DNA of 64,000 nt from Aequorivita sp. Its GTDB lineage: Bacteria > Bacteroidota > Bacteroidia > Flavobacteriales > Flavobacteriaceae. The notes beneath the pieces were generated by a model. The model was not told the origin of the DNA. It saw only the letters and a program-made list of their open reading frames with translations, and ran no database searches. The DNA is taken from positions 1-64,000 of the forward strand of contig JAUYGY010000010.1 in NCBI GenBank assembly GCA_030690315.1, in the 5' to 3' direction. Shown piece after piece: positions 44,107-53,014 of the stretch; the first letter of the stretch is position 1, and each line of letters begins with the position of its first letter. Position numbers and translations under genes: made by a program.

Positions 44107-45507
44107 TTAGGGCAATACTATTAAAAATTCGCCACTGGTAATTTGATAGATTGAAGTATCCTGCCCTGTAGCATCCTTAGCAGTAAAATTAAATGTTCCT
44201 TCTATTAGTCCATTTGGAATATCATAATTGGTAATATCCAAACTTCCAGGGCTTGAAACGTATGTAATGGAAGTACCAACTACTGGTGTGTAATAGGCAA
44301 CAATTTCATCCCCATCAATTATTTCCGAGCCCATATCAAATGTTCCGGTTGTTACTGTCGCTGGGAAGGTTAGTTCCATTCTTTGGTCACCTCTTGTCGC
44401 AGTAATTGTAATTCTTGGATATTGGTTAACTATTGAAGTTGTAATTACAATTTCATCTGCTGTATAGGAAGCGCCGTCCACATTTGCAGTAAACATATTG
44501 TTTGCGCCAGGAACGCCCTCAAAATATACTGTAAAGCTTCCTTCAGTAACTTCAACTGTATCTGAAATCTGATTTAACGGATCTGTTCCCGTAAATGCAA
44601 ACGTAGCTTTTAATACTCCCAATTCAAGGTCAAACTCAGTAATGGTTATTGTTCCTGGATTAGAAGTAAGATTTTCGGCTCCGTTTCCTGCATTGTAAAG
44701 TGCAATTAATTTTGTTCCATCAGAAATATTTACCATATCAAAAGTACCAACACCCAAAGTACGAGGAATGTCAATACGGATAAGTTCTCCTGTATTGGAT
44801 TGGGCTTCAATTTTTATCATATGTACATCGCCAATCATAGGTTCAGTAACTGAAATGCTATCGGCAATAAAGTCAACGCCGTCAACTTTTGCGAAAAATT
44901 CATTGTTAGGATCGCCCCCGCCACCACCGCCGCCGCCGCCAGTGTCATCAATTACAAAAGGTATTGCATTAAAAGCTCCGCTACTAATTGCTATTTCCTC
45001 CATAATTGGATCTCCATTTCCGTCAAGAATGGGGTTTCCGTCGCCATCAACTTTCTCACGTGAACCAACAAAACTAAAAGTTCCCGTAACAGTTAATTCT
45101 GTGGGATCCAAGATTGTTAAATTCATAAGGCCATAGCCTCCTAAAGAATCTGCCGAAATATATGGGTTTACATTATTTGAACCATCAAAGTATAAGCCCG
45201 CATTATTATTGGTACCACCAAAAGATAGATCGAATGAACCTACTGCTGGATTATCAACCTCCAGGGTTATCATTTCCCCTCCCGGTTTTAAGCCGCTAAT
45301 TACTAATTTGCTATCGGCATAAAGTGTAGCAGTAACAGAATTTGCAATAAACTCTTCACCTTCAATTTGGGCTCTGAATTGTCCTTCCTCGGCTTCGTTC
45401 TGCTCTTCTTCAATGAATTCACCAGTTAGAGGCTCATTTTCACAGGAAAAAAATTGAAATGCCAGAAATGCCAAAAGCACTCCCTTTATAAAATACATTT
45501 TCTTCAT
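44107..45507 (-). CDS. Lipoprotein with three DUF6252-like repeat domains
   Basis: A 466-residue lipoprotein (signal MKKMYFIKGVLLAFLAFQFFSC). After an acidic spacer three homologous domains follow, each opening FRAQIEGEEFIANSVTA, FFAKVDGVDFIADSISV or MFTANVDGASYTADEIVI, with a repeated GTFDMG or GSFDLS block and closing TGTFSFVG/GTFNFTA. I take these to be DUF6252-like. A nine-glycine run (near residue 190) separates the first and second domains. Upstream to 45549 the frame is open but the lipobox fixes the start at 45507. It may be a surface binding protein; the ligand is unknown. Confidence 0.85.
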   Translation of the reverse strand: MKKMYFIKGVLLAFLAFQFFSCENEPLTGEFIEEEQNEAEEGQFRAQIEGEEFIANSVTATLYADSKLVISGLKPGGEMITLEVDNPAVGSFDLSFGGTNNNAGLYFDGSNNVNPYISADSLGGYGLMNLTILDPTELTVTGTFSFVGSREKVDGDGNPILDGNGDPIMEEIAISSGAFNAIPFVIDDTGGGGGGGGGDPNNEFFAKVDGVDFIADSISVTEPMIGDVHMIKIEAQSNTGELIRIDIPRTLGVGTFDMVNISDGTKLIALYNAGNGAENLTSNPGTITITEFDLELGVLKATFAFTGTDPLNQISDTVEVTEGSFTVYFEGVPGANNMFTANVDGASYTADEIVITTSIVNQYPRITITATRGDQRMELTFPATVTTGTFDMGSEIIDGDEIVAYYTPVVGTSITYVSSPGSLDITNYDIPNGLIEGTFNFTAKDATGQDTSIYQITSGEFLIVLP

Positions 45508-45556
45508 ATTATTAAGTAGTTTGTAGGTAATAAACGCAAACATAATCAAAAATTGT

Positions 45557-46876
45557 TTAATTGGTTTTATTTCGTGGCACTCTTAATAACAAAATTACGC
45601 CCGTTATAAAAAATAATACGAGAAACAATATCGAATTTCGCATACTTCCTGTTATTTGATCAATAAAGCCATAAATCAACATTCCTATTACAATCCCTAT
45701 CTTTTCGGCCACATCATAAAAACTGAAGTAGGAAGTAGTATCCTTTGTTTCGGGTAAAAATTTTGAATATGTGGAACGTGAAAGCGACTGTATTCCGCCC
45801 ATTACCAAGCCCACTACCCCAGCGGTCATATAAAATTGAAGCGGCGATTCTATGAAGAATGCAACCACACAAATGAAAACCCAGATTATATTAATTACAA
45901 TAAGAACGGGAATATTGCCGAATTTTTCTGAAGCACGCGAAGTTAAAATCGCGCCCCCAACCGCAACCAATTGGATAATCAAAATACTCACTATCAACCC
46001 AAGCGTTTTGGCATCATCACCGCCCCACGCGATTTCCTGTTCCCCAAAATATGTGGCAACAAGCATAACGGTTTGCACGGCCATACTGTAAACAAAAAAT
46101 GCTGCCAAAAAACTTTTTAACTGTATGTTTTCGGAAAGAGAATTGTAAACACCTTTTAATTCCCTAAATCCATTCATCAATATTTTTGTAGTAACTTTTT
46201 TTCCACTTTTATTTCCTTTCGGAAGTAAATAAAAAGAATACTGGCTGAAAAGAATCCACCAAATACCAACGGTAACAAAAGACCACCTCATAGCTTCCAT
46301 ACTTGCCTTCCCTCCTTCCCCAAAACCAAATAATTCAGGTTTCATGACCATCAATAAATTGAAAAGAAGTAAAACAACACTCCCCACATACCCCATAGAA
46401 TATCCACGGGCACTCACCCTATCCTGCTGTTCCGGAAAAGCCACATCGGGCAAATAGGAGTTATAGAAAACCAAGCTTCCCCAAAATCCAATCAACCCAA
46501 AAAAATAAAACAGTAGGCTGATTTCAATATTTTCAATGCTGAAAAAATAAAGTCCCATGCACGAAAGCGCACCCAGATAACAGAAAAATTTCATGAAATT
46601 CTTCTTATTGCCCACATAATCTGCAATCCCTGAAAGCAAAGGCGAAATAATGGCAACCAGCAAAAATGCCGCTGCAGTAGTATAACTAATTAAAGGAGTG
46701 CTGCGAATGGTGCCGCCAAGCAGGGAAACAGCTGTAATATTCTCTGATTTAAACAGCGCCTGATAATAGATAGGAAAGATTGCCGAAGCAATTACAAGGC
46801 TATAAACGGAATTTGCCCAATCATAAAAAGCCCATGCATTTAGTAGTTTTTTACTTCCTTTAAGTAAGTTGGGCAT
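45557..46876 (-). CDS. MFS transporter, UMF1-like
   Basis: A 439-residue inner-membrane transporter with about 12 helices. The N-terminal AFYDWANSVYSLVIASAIFPIYYQALF and the later SRSTYSKFLPETKDTTSYFSFYDVAEKIGIVIG blocks are hallmarks of the UMF1/Atg22-like branch of the major facilitator superfamily. The substrate is unknown. It lies 50 bp upstream of the lipoprotein gene on the same strand and 90 bp downstream of the M48 peptidase, with a terminator in between. Confidence 0.88.
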   Translation of the reverse strand: MPNLLKGSKKLLNAWAFYDWANSVYSLVIASAIFPIYYQALFKSENITAVSLLGGTIRSTPLISYTTAAAFLLVAIISPLLSGIADYVGNKKNFMKFFCYLGALSCMGLYFFSIENIEISLLFYFFGLIGFWGSLVFYNSYLPDVAFPEQQDRVSARGYSMGYVGSVVLLLFNLLMVMKPELFGFGEGGKASMEAMRWSFVTVGIWWILFSQYSFYLLPKGNKSGKKVTTKILMNGFRELKGVYNSLSENIQLKSFLAAFFVYSMAVQTVMLVATYFGEQEIAWGGDDAKTLGLIVSILIIQLVAVGGAILTSRASEKFGNIPVLIVINIIWVFICVVAFFIESPLQFYMTAGVVGLVMGGIQSLSRSTYSKFLPETKDTTSYFSFYDVAEKIGIVIGMLIYGFIDQITGSMRNSILFLVLFFITGVILLLRVPRNKTN

Positions 46877-46912
46877 AATATGTTCCGAATTTTTGAGGAT
46901 ACTAAACTAATA

Positions 46913-46939
46913 AAAAATCCCACTCAAAGTGGGATTTTA
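46913..46939. terminator. Terminator between the M48 peptidase and MFS genes
   Basis: AAAATCCCACT pairs with AGTGGGATTTT around a CAA loop. On the minus strand it follows the M48 gene and is trailed by a T-run. The stem is symmetric, so it works on either strand. Confidence 0.9.
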
Positions 46940-46965
46940 AAATTCAATTTAATAATTTTTCTTTC

Positions 46966-47781
46966 TTATCTCTTAAAGGAAGTTACACCAAACTTTCTCG
47001 CTTCTGCCTTTGCCTCTGGCACCCAAGCTTGAATATTTTGAATTCTTGTTGTACTTGAAGGGTGTGTGCTCAAAAATTCTGGTGGCGCGCCACCACCCTG
47101 TGCCTGCATGCGCTGCCATAGTTCTGCAGCAACAGCGGGTTCATAACCGGCTATCGCCATTAATACCAAACCAATATGGTCTGCCTCTGTTTCATGGCTA
47201 CGGCTAAATGGAAGCATAACGCCTACACTGGAACCCAGGCCATAGGCTGTATTAAAAATTGCGGCGTTTTTTGAATTAGCTGTTGCAACCCCTACACCAA
47301 CCGCTCCAAGCTGTTGCAATTGGTCTGCACTCATACGCTGCTGTCCGTGGTTTGCAAGTGCGTGTGCCACCTCGTGCCCCATAACTGCTGCCAAACCGGC
47401 CTCATTTTTCGTTATTGGCAAAATTCCTGTATAGATCACAATTTTTCCGCCGGGCATACACCAAGCATTTACTTCTTTGCTGTTAACTAAATTGTATTCC
47501 CAGCGATAATCAGTTAAATAACCCGCGTAACCATTGGCGGTTAGATATCTTTCAGATGCGGCGGCAATTTTTTGCCCCACACTTTTCACCATGTTTGCAT
47601 CGGCAGTTCCCGATACAACTTTGTTTTCAGACAGAAATTGACTGTATTGCTGAAAAGCCATGGGTAATATTTGCGAATTTGGCACAAGTGCCAAAGTTTG
47701 TTTACCAGTAAAAGGATTTGTGCTACAAGCAACTACAATCATTCCCAAAAATAATATGGATAAGGATTTTTTAATTTTCAT
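46966..47781 (-). CDS. M48-family metallopeptidase lipoprotein
   Basis: A 271-residue zinc peptidase, probably in the periplasm or outer membrane. It has a lipoprotein signal (MKIKKSLSILFLGMIVVAC, Cys19), the zinc site HEVAHALANHG (about residue 136-146) and the third ligand Glu in HETEADHIG. The C-terminal part is in PPEFLSTHPSSTTRIQNI, which contains a further His. Relatives include BepA/YfgC/LoiP proteases that help maintain outer-membrane proteins. It is followed by a terminator. Confidence 0.92.
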   Translation of the reverse strand: MKIKKSLSILFLGMIVVACSTNPFTGKQTLALVPNSQILPMAFQQYSQFLSENKVVSGTADANMVKSVGQKIAAASERYLTANGYAGYLTDYRWEYNLVNSKEVNAWCMPGGKIVIYTGILPITKNEAGLAAVMGHEVAHALANHGQQRMSADQLQQLGAVGVGVATANSKNAAIFNTAYGLGSSVGVMLPFSRSHETEADHIGLVLMAIAGYEPAVAAELWQRMQAQGGGAPPEFLSTHPSSTTRIQNIQAWVPEAKAEARKFGVTSFKR

Positions 47782-47877
47782 AAGTCAGATGGTTTTGAAT
47801 TGTTAAAATTAGAGATATAAACTTTAGCATAGTATTAAAGTTATTCTAAAATTGGTTTTTCAAAACTTGTTCCAAAA

Positions 47878-47912
47878 AATAACCGTTTATAAATCATTTA
47901 TAGACGGTTATT
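47878..47912 (-). terminator. Terminator of the type IX cargo protein gene
   Basis: A 16-bp stem (AATAACCGTTTATAAA with TTTATAGACGGTTATT) encloses a TCA loop; on the minus strand it is followed by a run of T. It lies 23 bp after the stop of the cargo gene. Confidence 0.9.
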
Positions 47913-47934
47913 CAATATTTAAATTAAAAATTTG

Positions 47935-49533
47935 TTATTCAATAATTAACTGTTCTGTATAAATACCATTATCTGAAATGATTTTTAATAAATAAATACC
48001 TTTTTCAAAAGCCTCTAAATTTATATTTCTGATTAAAAAATTATCATCAATTTTCATTTTCTGTTCAAAAATTTTATAGCCCGAAAAATTATAGAGAATA
48101 ACATCAGCAAAAGTACCAATATTTTCTTTTCCTTTAAGGTTAACATTTAAATAACCCTCTTTTGATGGATTAGGAAATATTATAGCATTTTGTTTATCTT
48201 TTATTATACCATTGGAGCCTAAAATTTCTACAAAATTACTACTATAGCCCGAAGGCGCCGATGCCTTTTCTCCCTGAATAAATTTGCCTTCGGTATTTTT
48301 CGGATAAATATTCGCCGAATATACAATTCTTTTATATTGAATAGTACTAACAGGAGAGCAAGTGGGAGGGGTGTAATCTTTAGCACTTGCGCCGCTAATA
48401 GAGCTCCAATTGCCGTTAACAGGTCGTTGATACCATTGATAGGTATAAGATTCAACACCAAATTCGCCTTCTGGTATAGATCCTTCAATCTTACATAATT
48501 GGTTATTGTAGGTTATTTGGTTTTTACCTAAGATAACCCTGACAAATATTTCATTACTAAATATCCATCCACCATCACCACCCCACGTCTGGATATTTCT
48601 ACGGATAATTGTATTTTTAGTTAATGGTGTGGTTGTAGCTTCATTTAAACTGACTGAACTAAACCCTGCTTGTCTATTATAATAAGTTTTCCAATTCGCT
48701 TGGCGAAAAGGTCCCTGTAAAACATTTCCAGTCAATTCAACAATCTCACCGGATTCTATTACAGTTTTATCACTAATAATGATATTTTCTTGAATATCTC
48801 CAGGAATAATAATAACATGTTCATTACTAAATGAAAAAGTGCTTCCTGAAATAACCTTTCTCTTGTAATAAGTTGTAACATTTGGAGTTATTGGTTGATA
48901 ATTTTTTGAGTGTGCATCTGGAATACTATTCCAAGATAGTACCTCTTTTTTATACCATTGATAAGTATATTGGCCATTTCCTCCTTCAGGGAGTGTACCA
49001 AATATTACTTCAGCATTCTGCCCCGCATTAACAACTTGACCAGCATCTAATTTATTAAAGGTAATGGGAGGAGTGTTTCCACCTCCGCCTCCCGAACCTC
49101 CGCTTACAGATATACTATAGCTGTTGCTTTTGTAAGAAAAACCTGCGACATCTGTGAACTCTGCATAAAGTTTACCACCAGTAGCAAAAAATTGATTACC
49201 TTCCAAGGTAATATCCTTTGAAGAATTGTACGAAGTTTGTCCACTATATATAGTTTCTGAACCGCCATGTTGGGTAGGAGAATCCCCGGTATTTCTTGTG
49301 GTATAGACTGTCAAGTATCCTTGAGTAGCTGGAGGATTACTAACATTAACAACAAATTGAATTCTAGCATTTGAACCGTTTTCAATTTCAATTGTACCTC
49401 CCGATGCTATTGGAGTGCCGTTAATATATTGCATATTAGTAATATTAACGGATGGGTTAGATTGGCTATGTAAATTCCCACAAAGGAAAACTGATACTAC
49501 CAAGAATAAATAAGTAATTTTTTTAAATTTCAT
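47935..49533 (-). CDS. Type IX secretion cargo protein with sorting domain
   Basis: A 532-residue secreted protein. The signal peptide (MKFKKITYLFLVVSVFLCGNLHS) is followed by beta-rich, Ig-like or PKD-like repeats; two similar blocks read YTYQWYKKEVLSWNSIPDA and YTYQWYQRPVNGNWSSISGA. A GGSGGGGG linker precedes them. The C-terminal about 75 residues form a type A sorting domain (IIFPNPSKEGYLNVN, LYNFSGYKIFEQ, GIYLLKIISDNGIYTEQLIIE). Type IX machinery (PorX and PorQ seen here) would export it and anchor it to the surface. The role may be adhesion. An in-frame extension to 49563 is rejected because it lacks a signal start. Confidence 0.9.
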   Translation of the reverse strand: MKFKKITYLFLVVSVFLCGNLHSQSNPSVNITNMQYINGTPIASGGTIEIENGSNARIQFVVNVSNPPATQGYLTVYTTRNTGDSPTQHGGSETIYSGQTSYNSSKDITLEGNQFFATGGKLYAEFTDVAGFSYKSNSYSISVSGGSGGGGGNTPPITFNKLDAGQVVNAGQNAEVIFGTLPEGGNGQYTYQWYKKEVLSWNSIPDAHSKNYQPITPNVTTYYKRKVISGSTFSFSNEHVIIIPGDIQENIIISDKTVIESGEIVELTGNVLQGPFRQANWKTYYNRQAGFSSVSLNEATTTPLTKNTIIRRNIQTWGGDGGWIFSNEIFVRVILGKNQITYNNQLCKIEGSIPEGEFGVESYTYQWYQRPVNGNWSSISGASAKDYTPPTCSPVSTIQYKRIVYSANIYPKNTEGKFIQGEKASAPSGYSSNFVEILGSNGIIKDKQNAIIFPNPSKEGYLNVNLKGKENIGTFADVILYNFSGYKIFEQKMKIDDNFLIRNINLEAFEKGIYLLKIISDNGIYTEQLIIE

Positions 49534-49757
49534 TATGGTTGTTTTATGATTAATAGCTGGCAAAACTAACGCATTATATCAAAATAAATATCAAATTTTG
49601 AAGTTTAACCTTTGAACTGTGATTAATTCATTTTGTTAAGTTTATTTGTTGATTAATAGGGGTTGAAGCATATTCTTTGTGTTAAAACGATAATAGATAA
49701 ATTTGTGGAACGACTTTTGTAAAACTTCAACCTATAAATCTTTAAAACAAATTAATT

Positions 49758-50279
49758 ATGAAAAACATACTTCTTTTTTTAGCTCTTTCTTCAACCATTT
49801 TATTTACTTCCTGTGAAGGCGATCCGGGACCTCCGGGAGAACCGGGTGGGCTTATTTATGCGCAGGTTTTTGAACAGACTGTTGATTTTAATGTTGATTC
49901 CCAAACCAATTTGCCTACTGCCTACATTGACTTTCCTATTGAAGTATTCGAATCTGACGTAGTGTTAGTCTATAGAAAAGAAAAAGAAGTGGATATAAAT
50001 GGTGAAATATTTGACGCTTGGTCTCCCCTTCCCCAAAATTTCTTCTTTCCAAATGGAGACATTATTCAATATATTTTTAATCATACCTTGTTTGATGCGG
50101 AAATTCAAATTGATGGTAATTTTGATACCTCTGCTTTTAATGATCCAGATTTTGTGGACAATCAAACTTTTCGAGTTGCCATTGTTCCTGCTGAATATGC
50201 TACCGCCAATCTAACAATGGAACAAATCCTTCAAATGAAGCAAGTGGACGGTTCTAACATTGAAGTAATAAAGCTTTAA
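49758..50279 (+). CDS. Lipoprotein with short collagen-like motif
   Basis: A 173-residue lipoprotein: signal MKNILLFLALSSTILFTSC (Cys19) then EGDPGPPGEPGG, a stretch of three or four Gly-X-Y triplets, followed by a compact domain (IYAQVFEQTVDFNVDSQTN, VLVYRKEKEVDINGEIFDAW, FRVAIVPAEYATANL). Proteins of this layout are common in Flavobacteriaceae. The function is unknown. The msrB gene starts one base after its stop, so the two are probably cotranscribed. Confidence 0.82.
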   Translation: MKNILLFLALSSTILFTSCEGDPGPPGEPGGLIYAQVFEQTVDFNVDSQTNLPTAYIDFPIEVFESDVVLVYRKEKEVDINGEIFDAWSPLPQNFFFPNGDIIQYIFNHTLFDAEIQIDGNFDTSAFNDPDFVDNQTFRVAIVPAEYATANLTMEQILQMKQVDGSNIEVIKL

Positions 50280-50280
50280 T

Positions 50281-50766
50281 ATGAAAACTTTCGGCTATCT
50301 ATTTATTTTAAGTATTTGCTTGATTAGCTGTAATTCTTCAGCACAAAAAGACAAAGAAGCAAAAGAGGAAACATTTAAAGTTACCAAAACCGATGCCGAG
50401 TGGAAGGCACAATTATCGCCTTCAGCATATAAAGTGCTTCGCCATGAAGGCACAGAACCTGCTTTCAGTAGTGATTTAAATGACAATCAAAAAAAGGGAG
50501 TTTACGTTTGCGCAGGTTGCGGTACCGCAGTTTTTGAAAGCAAACATAAATTTGATAGCGGCACCGGTTGGCCAAGTTTTGATAGGGCGTTGAAAGGAAA
50601 TGTTGCATTTACTACAGACAACAAATTGGGCTATACCCGCACCGAGGAACATTGCGCAACTTGCGGCGGGCATTTGGGTCATGTTTTTAATGACGGCCCA
50701 ATGGAAACTACCGGAGAGCGACATTGCATTAATGGAGTTGCCTTAAAATTTATTCCGGAAGAATAA
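50281..50766 (+). CDS. msrB: Peptide-methionine (R)-S-oxide reductase, lipoprotein form
   Basis: Reduces methionine-R-sulfoxide in oxidised proteins. The 161-residue protein has a lipoprotein signal (MKTFGYLFILSICLISC), so it acts in the periplasm or outer membrane. The zinc site comprises CAGCG and CATCGG, and the catalytic Cys149 lies in RHCINGVAL. The family motif FDSGTGWPSF is intact. It follows the collagen-motif lipoprotein gene by one base; the strong terminator at 50792-50840 ends the pair. Confidence 0.95.
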   Translation: MKTFGYLFILSICLISCNSSAQKDKEAKEETFKVTKTDAEWKAQLSPSAYKVLRHEGTEPAFSSDLNDNQKKGVYVCAGCGTAVFESKHKFDSGTGWPSFDRALKGNVAFTTDNKLGYTRTEEHCATCGGHLGHVFNDGPMETTGERHCINGVALKFIPEE

Positions 50767-50791
50767 ATCCCACTTAAAGTAAGTTTTAAAT

Positions 50792-50840
50792 AAAGCACCA
50801 AATTCCAACATTAAACGATCGGAATTTGGTGCTTTTTTTT
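50792..50840 (+). terminator. Terminator of msrB
   Basis: A 15-bp perfect stem (AAAGCACCAAATTCC / GGAATTTGGTGCTTT) with a 14-nt loop is followed by a T-run. It closes the lipoprotein-msrB transcript. Confidence 0.92.
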
Positions 50841-50857
50841 ATTTGAAATTTTTCCCG

Positions 50858-50917
50858 TTTGGAATTTATTTGGGATTTGGAATTTGTTATTTGGAATTTT
50901 TCCTTTTGTATTTCGTA
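50858..50917. repeat. TTTGGAA heptamer-like repeat between msrB and lpd
   Basis: TTTGGAA TTTATTT and, after a 4-nt insertion GGGA, TTTGGAA TTTGTTA TTTGGAA TTTTTCC TTTTGTA TTTCGTA give consecutive 7-bp units that each start with TTT. TTTGGAA occurs three times. This is another short array with a 7-bp period, of a different sequence from the others in the window. It lies 40-100 bp upstream of the lpd start. Confidence 0.7.
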
Positions 50918-50955
50918 AATTCGTTGCTTCAAAAGAAATAAAATAAAATATAGTA

Positions 50956-52332
50956 ATGAGTAAATACGACGTAATAGTTTTAGGAAGCGGTCCCGGTGGA
51001 TATGTAGCCGCAATACGAGCCTCACAATTAGGTTTAAAGACCGCCATTATTGAAAAGGAAAGCCTTGGGGGCGTTTGTTTAAACTGGGGGTGCATCCCCA
51101 CAAAAGCACTGTTGAAAAGTGCACAGGTTTTTGACTATCTAAAACACGCAGACAGCTACGGGCTAACCGTAAAGGAATTTGATAAAGACTTCGGAAAGGT
51201 AGTTGAAAGAAGCCGCGGCGTTGCCGATGGAATGAGCAAGGGTGTGCAGTTTTTAATGAAGAAGAACAAAATTGACGTTATAAATGGCTTGGGAAAAATA
51301 AAACCCGGAAAGAAAATTGACGTTGACGGAAAGGAATATTCCGCAGACCATATAATTATTGCAACCGGAGCACGGTCGCGCGAATTGCCAAACCTAAAAC
51401 AGGATGGCACAAAAGTAATTGGCTACCGCGAAGCAATGTCACTTAAAAAACAACCCAAAAGTATGATTGTTGTGGGCAGCGGCGCCATTGGCGTTGAATT
51501 TGCCCATTTCTATAATTCTATGGGAACAGAAGTAACTATCGTTGAATTCTTGCCAAATCTTGTTCCATTGGAAGACGAAGACGTTTCAAAACAGTTTGAG
51601 CGTTCCTTCAAAAAAGCGGGCATCAAAGTAATGACGAATTCTTCCGTAGAAAAACTGGACACTTCCGGAAAATTGGTGAAAGCTACCGTGAAAACTTCTA
51701 AAGGTGAAGAAACCCTGGAAGCAGAAATAGTTCTTTCCGCAGTGGGTATCGCCTCAAACCTTGAAGGTATTGGCCTTGAAGAAGTGGGCATTGTTACCGA
51801 CAAAGGAAAAATTATGGTGAACGATTGGTACCAAACCAACATCCCTGGCTACTACGCCATTGGCGATGTGGTTCCCGGTCCTGCCCTAGCCCACGTTGCT
51901 TCGGCTGAAGGAATTACCTGCGTTGAAAAAATTGCCGGACTTCACGTTGAACCCATCGACTACGGAAATATTCCTGGATGTACGTATGCTTCGCCAGAAA
52001 TTGCAAGCGTTGGAATGACTGAAAAACAAGCCAAAGAAGCGGGTTATGAACTTAAAGTTGGGAAATTCCCTTTCTCTGCTAGCGGAAAAGCTAGTGCTTC
52101 CGGAGAAAAGGATGGTTTTGTAAAAGTAATTTTCGATGCAAAATACGGCGAATGGTTAGGCTGCCACATGATTGGTGCCGGAGTTACCGATATGATTGCA
52201 GAAGCGGTTTTGGGAAGAAAACTTGAAACAACCGGCCACGAGGTACTAAAAACAATCCACCCGCACCCCACAATGAGTGAAGCAGTGATGGAAGCTGTTG
52301 CTGATGCTTATGGGGAAGTGATACATTTATAG
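50956..52332 (+). CDS. lpd: Dihydrolipoyl dehydrogenase
   Basis: Flavin disulfide reductase (E3) of pyruvate and 2-oxoglutarate dehydrogenase complexes and glycine cleavage. The 458-residue protein has the FAD-binding DVIVLGSGPGGYVAAIRASQLG, the redox pair in GGVCLNWGCIPTKALL (Cys about 42 and 47), the NAD domain IVVGSGAIGVEFAHFY, the second FAD motif YYAIGDVV and the C-terminal active-site HPHPTMSEAVMEAV. The start at 50956 matches the MSKYDVIVLG beginning. E1 and E2 genes are not nearby. Confidence 0.97.
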   Translation: MSKYDVIVLGSGPGGYVAAIRASQLGLKTAIIEKESLGGVCLNWGCIPTKALLKSAQVFDYLKHADSYGLTVKEFDKDFGKVVERSRGVADGMSKGVQFLMKKNKIDVINGLGKIKPGKKIDVDGKEYSADHIIIATGARSRELPNLKQDGTKVIGYREAMSLKKQPKSMIVVGSGAIGVEFAHFYNSMGTEVTIVEFLPNLVPLEDEDVSKQFERSFKKAGIKVMTNSSVEKLDTSGKLVKATVKTSKGEETLEAEIVLSAVGIASNLEGIGLEEVGIVTDKGKIMVNDWYQTNIPGYYAIGDVVPGPALAHVASAEGITCVEKIAGLHVEPIDYGNIPGCTYASPEIASVGMTEKQAKEAGYELKVGKFPFSASGKASASGEKDGFVKVIFDAKYGEWLGCHMIGAGVTDMIAEAVLGRKLETTGHEVLKTIHPHPTMSEAVMEAVADAYGEVIHL

Positions 52333-52339
52333 ATATTAG

Positions 52340-52360
52340 TAGTGAGTAGTGAGTAGTGAG
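52340..52360. repeat. Three TAGTGAG heptamers after lpd
   Basis: TAGTGAG occurs three times in a row (52340-52346, 52347-52353, 52354-52360) seven bases after the lpd stop codon. This is a short example of the 7-bp tandem repeats that appear next to several other stop codons here. Confidence 0.8.
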
Positions 52361-52381
52361 ACTCAAATATTGATGAAAAAT

Positions 52382-52410
52382 AAAAAAACCGCAACTATTG
52401 CGGTTTTTTT
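52382..52410. terminator. Bidirectional terminator between lpd and aroQ
   Basis: AAAAAACCGCAA pairs with TTGCGGTTTTTTT around CTA. It serves lpd on the plus strand and aroQ on the minus strand. Confidence 0.92.
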
Positions 52411-52441
52411 ATACTCAATACTCAATACAAAATTCTCAATA

Positions 52442-52858
52442 CTATTTCAAAAAACTCTGCAAAGCCAACTCATAGCTCTGCAATCCAAAACCAACAATCA
52501 CCCCTTTTACATTGGGGGAAATGTAGCTTTTGTGACGAAAATCCTCGCGTGAAAATGTATTGGAAATATGAACTTCCACAACGGGAGTAGATACTGCTCT
52601 CACGGCATCAGCAATCCCTACGGAAGTGTGTGTGTATGCGGCGGCATTCAAAATAATTCCATCAAATTTGTAGCCTACTTCTTGAATTTTATCAATCAGT
52701 TCCCCTTCAATATTTGATTGGAAATAGGAAACTTCCAAGTTTGCATATTTCTTCTGCAACCTTTCAAAAAAATCATTGAAGGTTTCATCGCCATAAATAT
52801 CGTTTTCACGTTTACCGAGAAGGTTGAGGTTTGGGCCGTTGATGATGATTATTTTCAT
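52442..52858 (-). CDS. aroQ: 3-dehydroquinate dehydratase, type II
   Basis: Third step of the shikimate pathway. The 138-residue type II enzyme has IIINGPNLNLLGKREN near the N-terminus (Asn and Arg for substrate binding), the loop with the catalytic Tyr expected near ENDIYGDETF, and the downstream LNAAAYTHTSVGIADAV and EVHISNTFSRE (catalytic His and Arg) blocks. It is transcribed toward lpd, with a shared terminator. AroB (29439-30530) lies 22 kb away. Confidence 0.96.
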   Translation of the reverse strand: MKIIIINGPNLNLLGKRENDIYGDETFNDFFERLQKKYANLEVSYFQSNIEGELIDKIQEVGYKFDGIILNAAAYTHTSVGIADAVRAVSTPVVEVHISNTFSREDFRHKSYISPNVKGVIVGFGLQSYELALQSFLK

Positions 52859-52965
52859 CTGTATAATTTATTTTAGACAAAGCGGAAGATGGAATGCCCC
52901 AATTAATCATCTTCTGTTGGGTTATTATTTGTAAAAAGGCATTTCGTCCTGTAAATATATTAAAT

Positions 52966-52995
52966 AAAAAAAGCAGGGACGTTGCCCTGCTTTTA
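52966..52995 (-). terminator. Terminator of the outer-membrane beta-barrel gene
   Basis: AAAAGCAGGG pairs with CCCTGCTTTT around ACGTTG, with A and T runs either side. It lies 20 bp after the stop of the gene at 53015-53599. Confidence 0.88.
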
Positions 52996-53014
52996 AATTA
53001 GGTTTTAAAATTAT

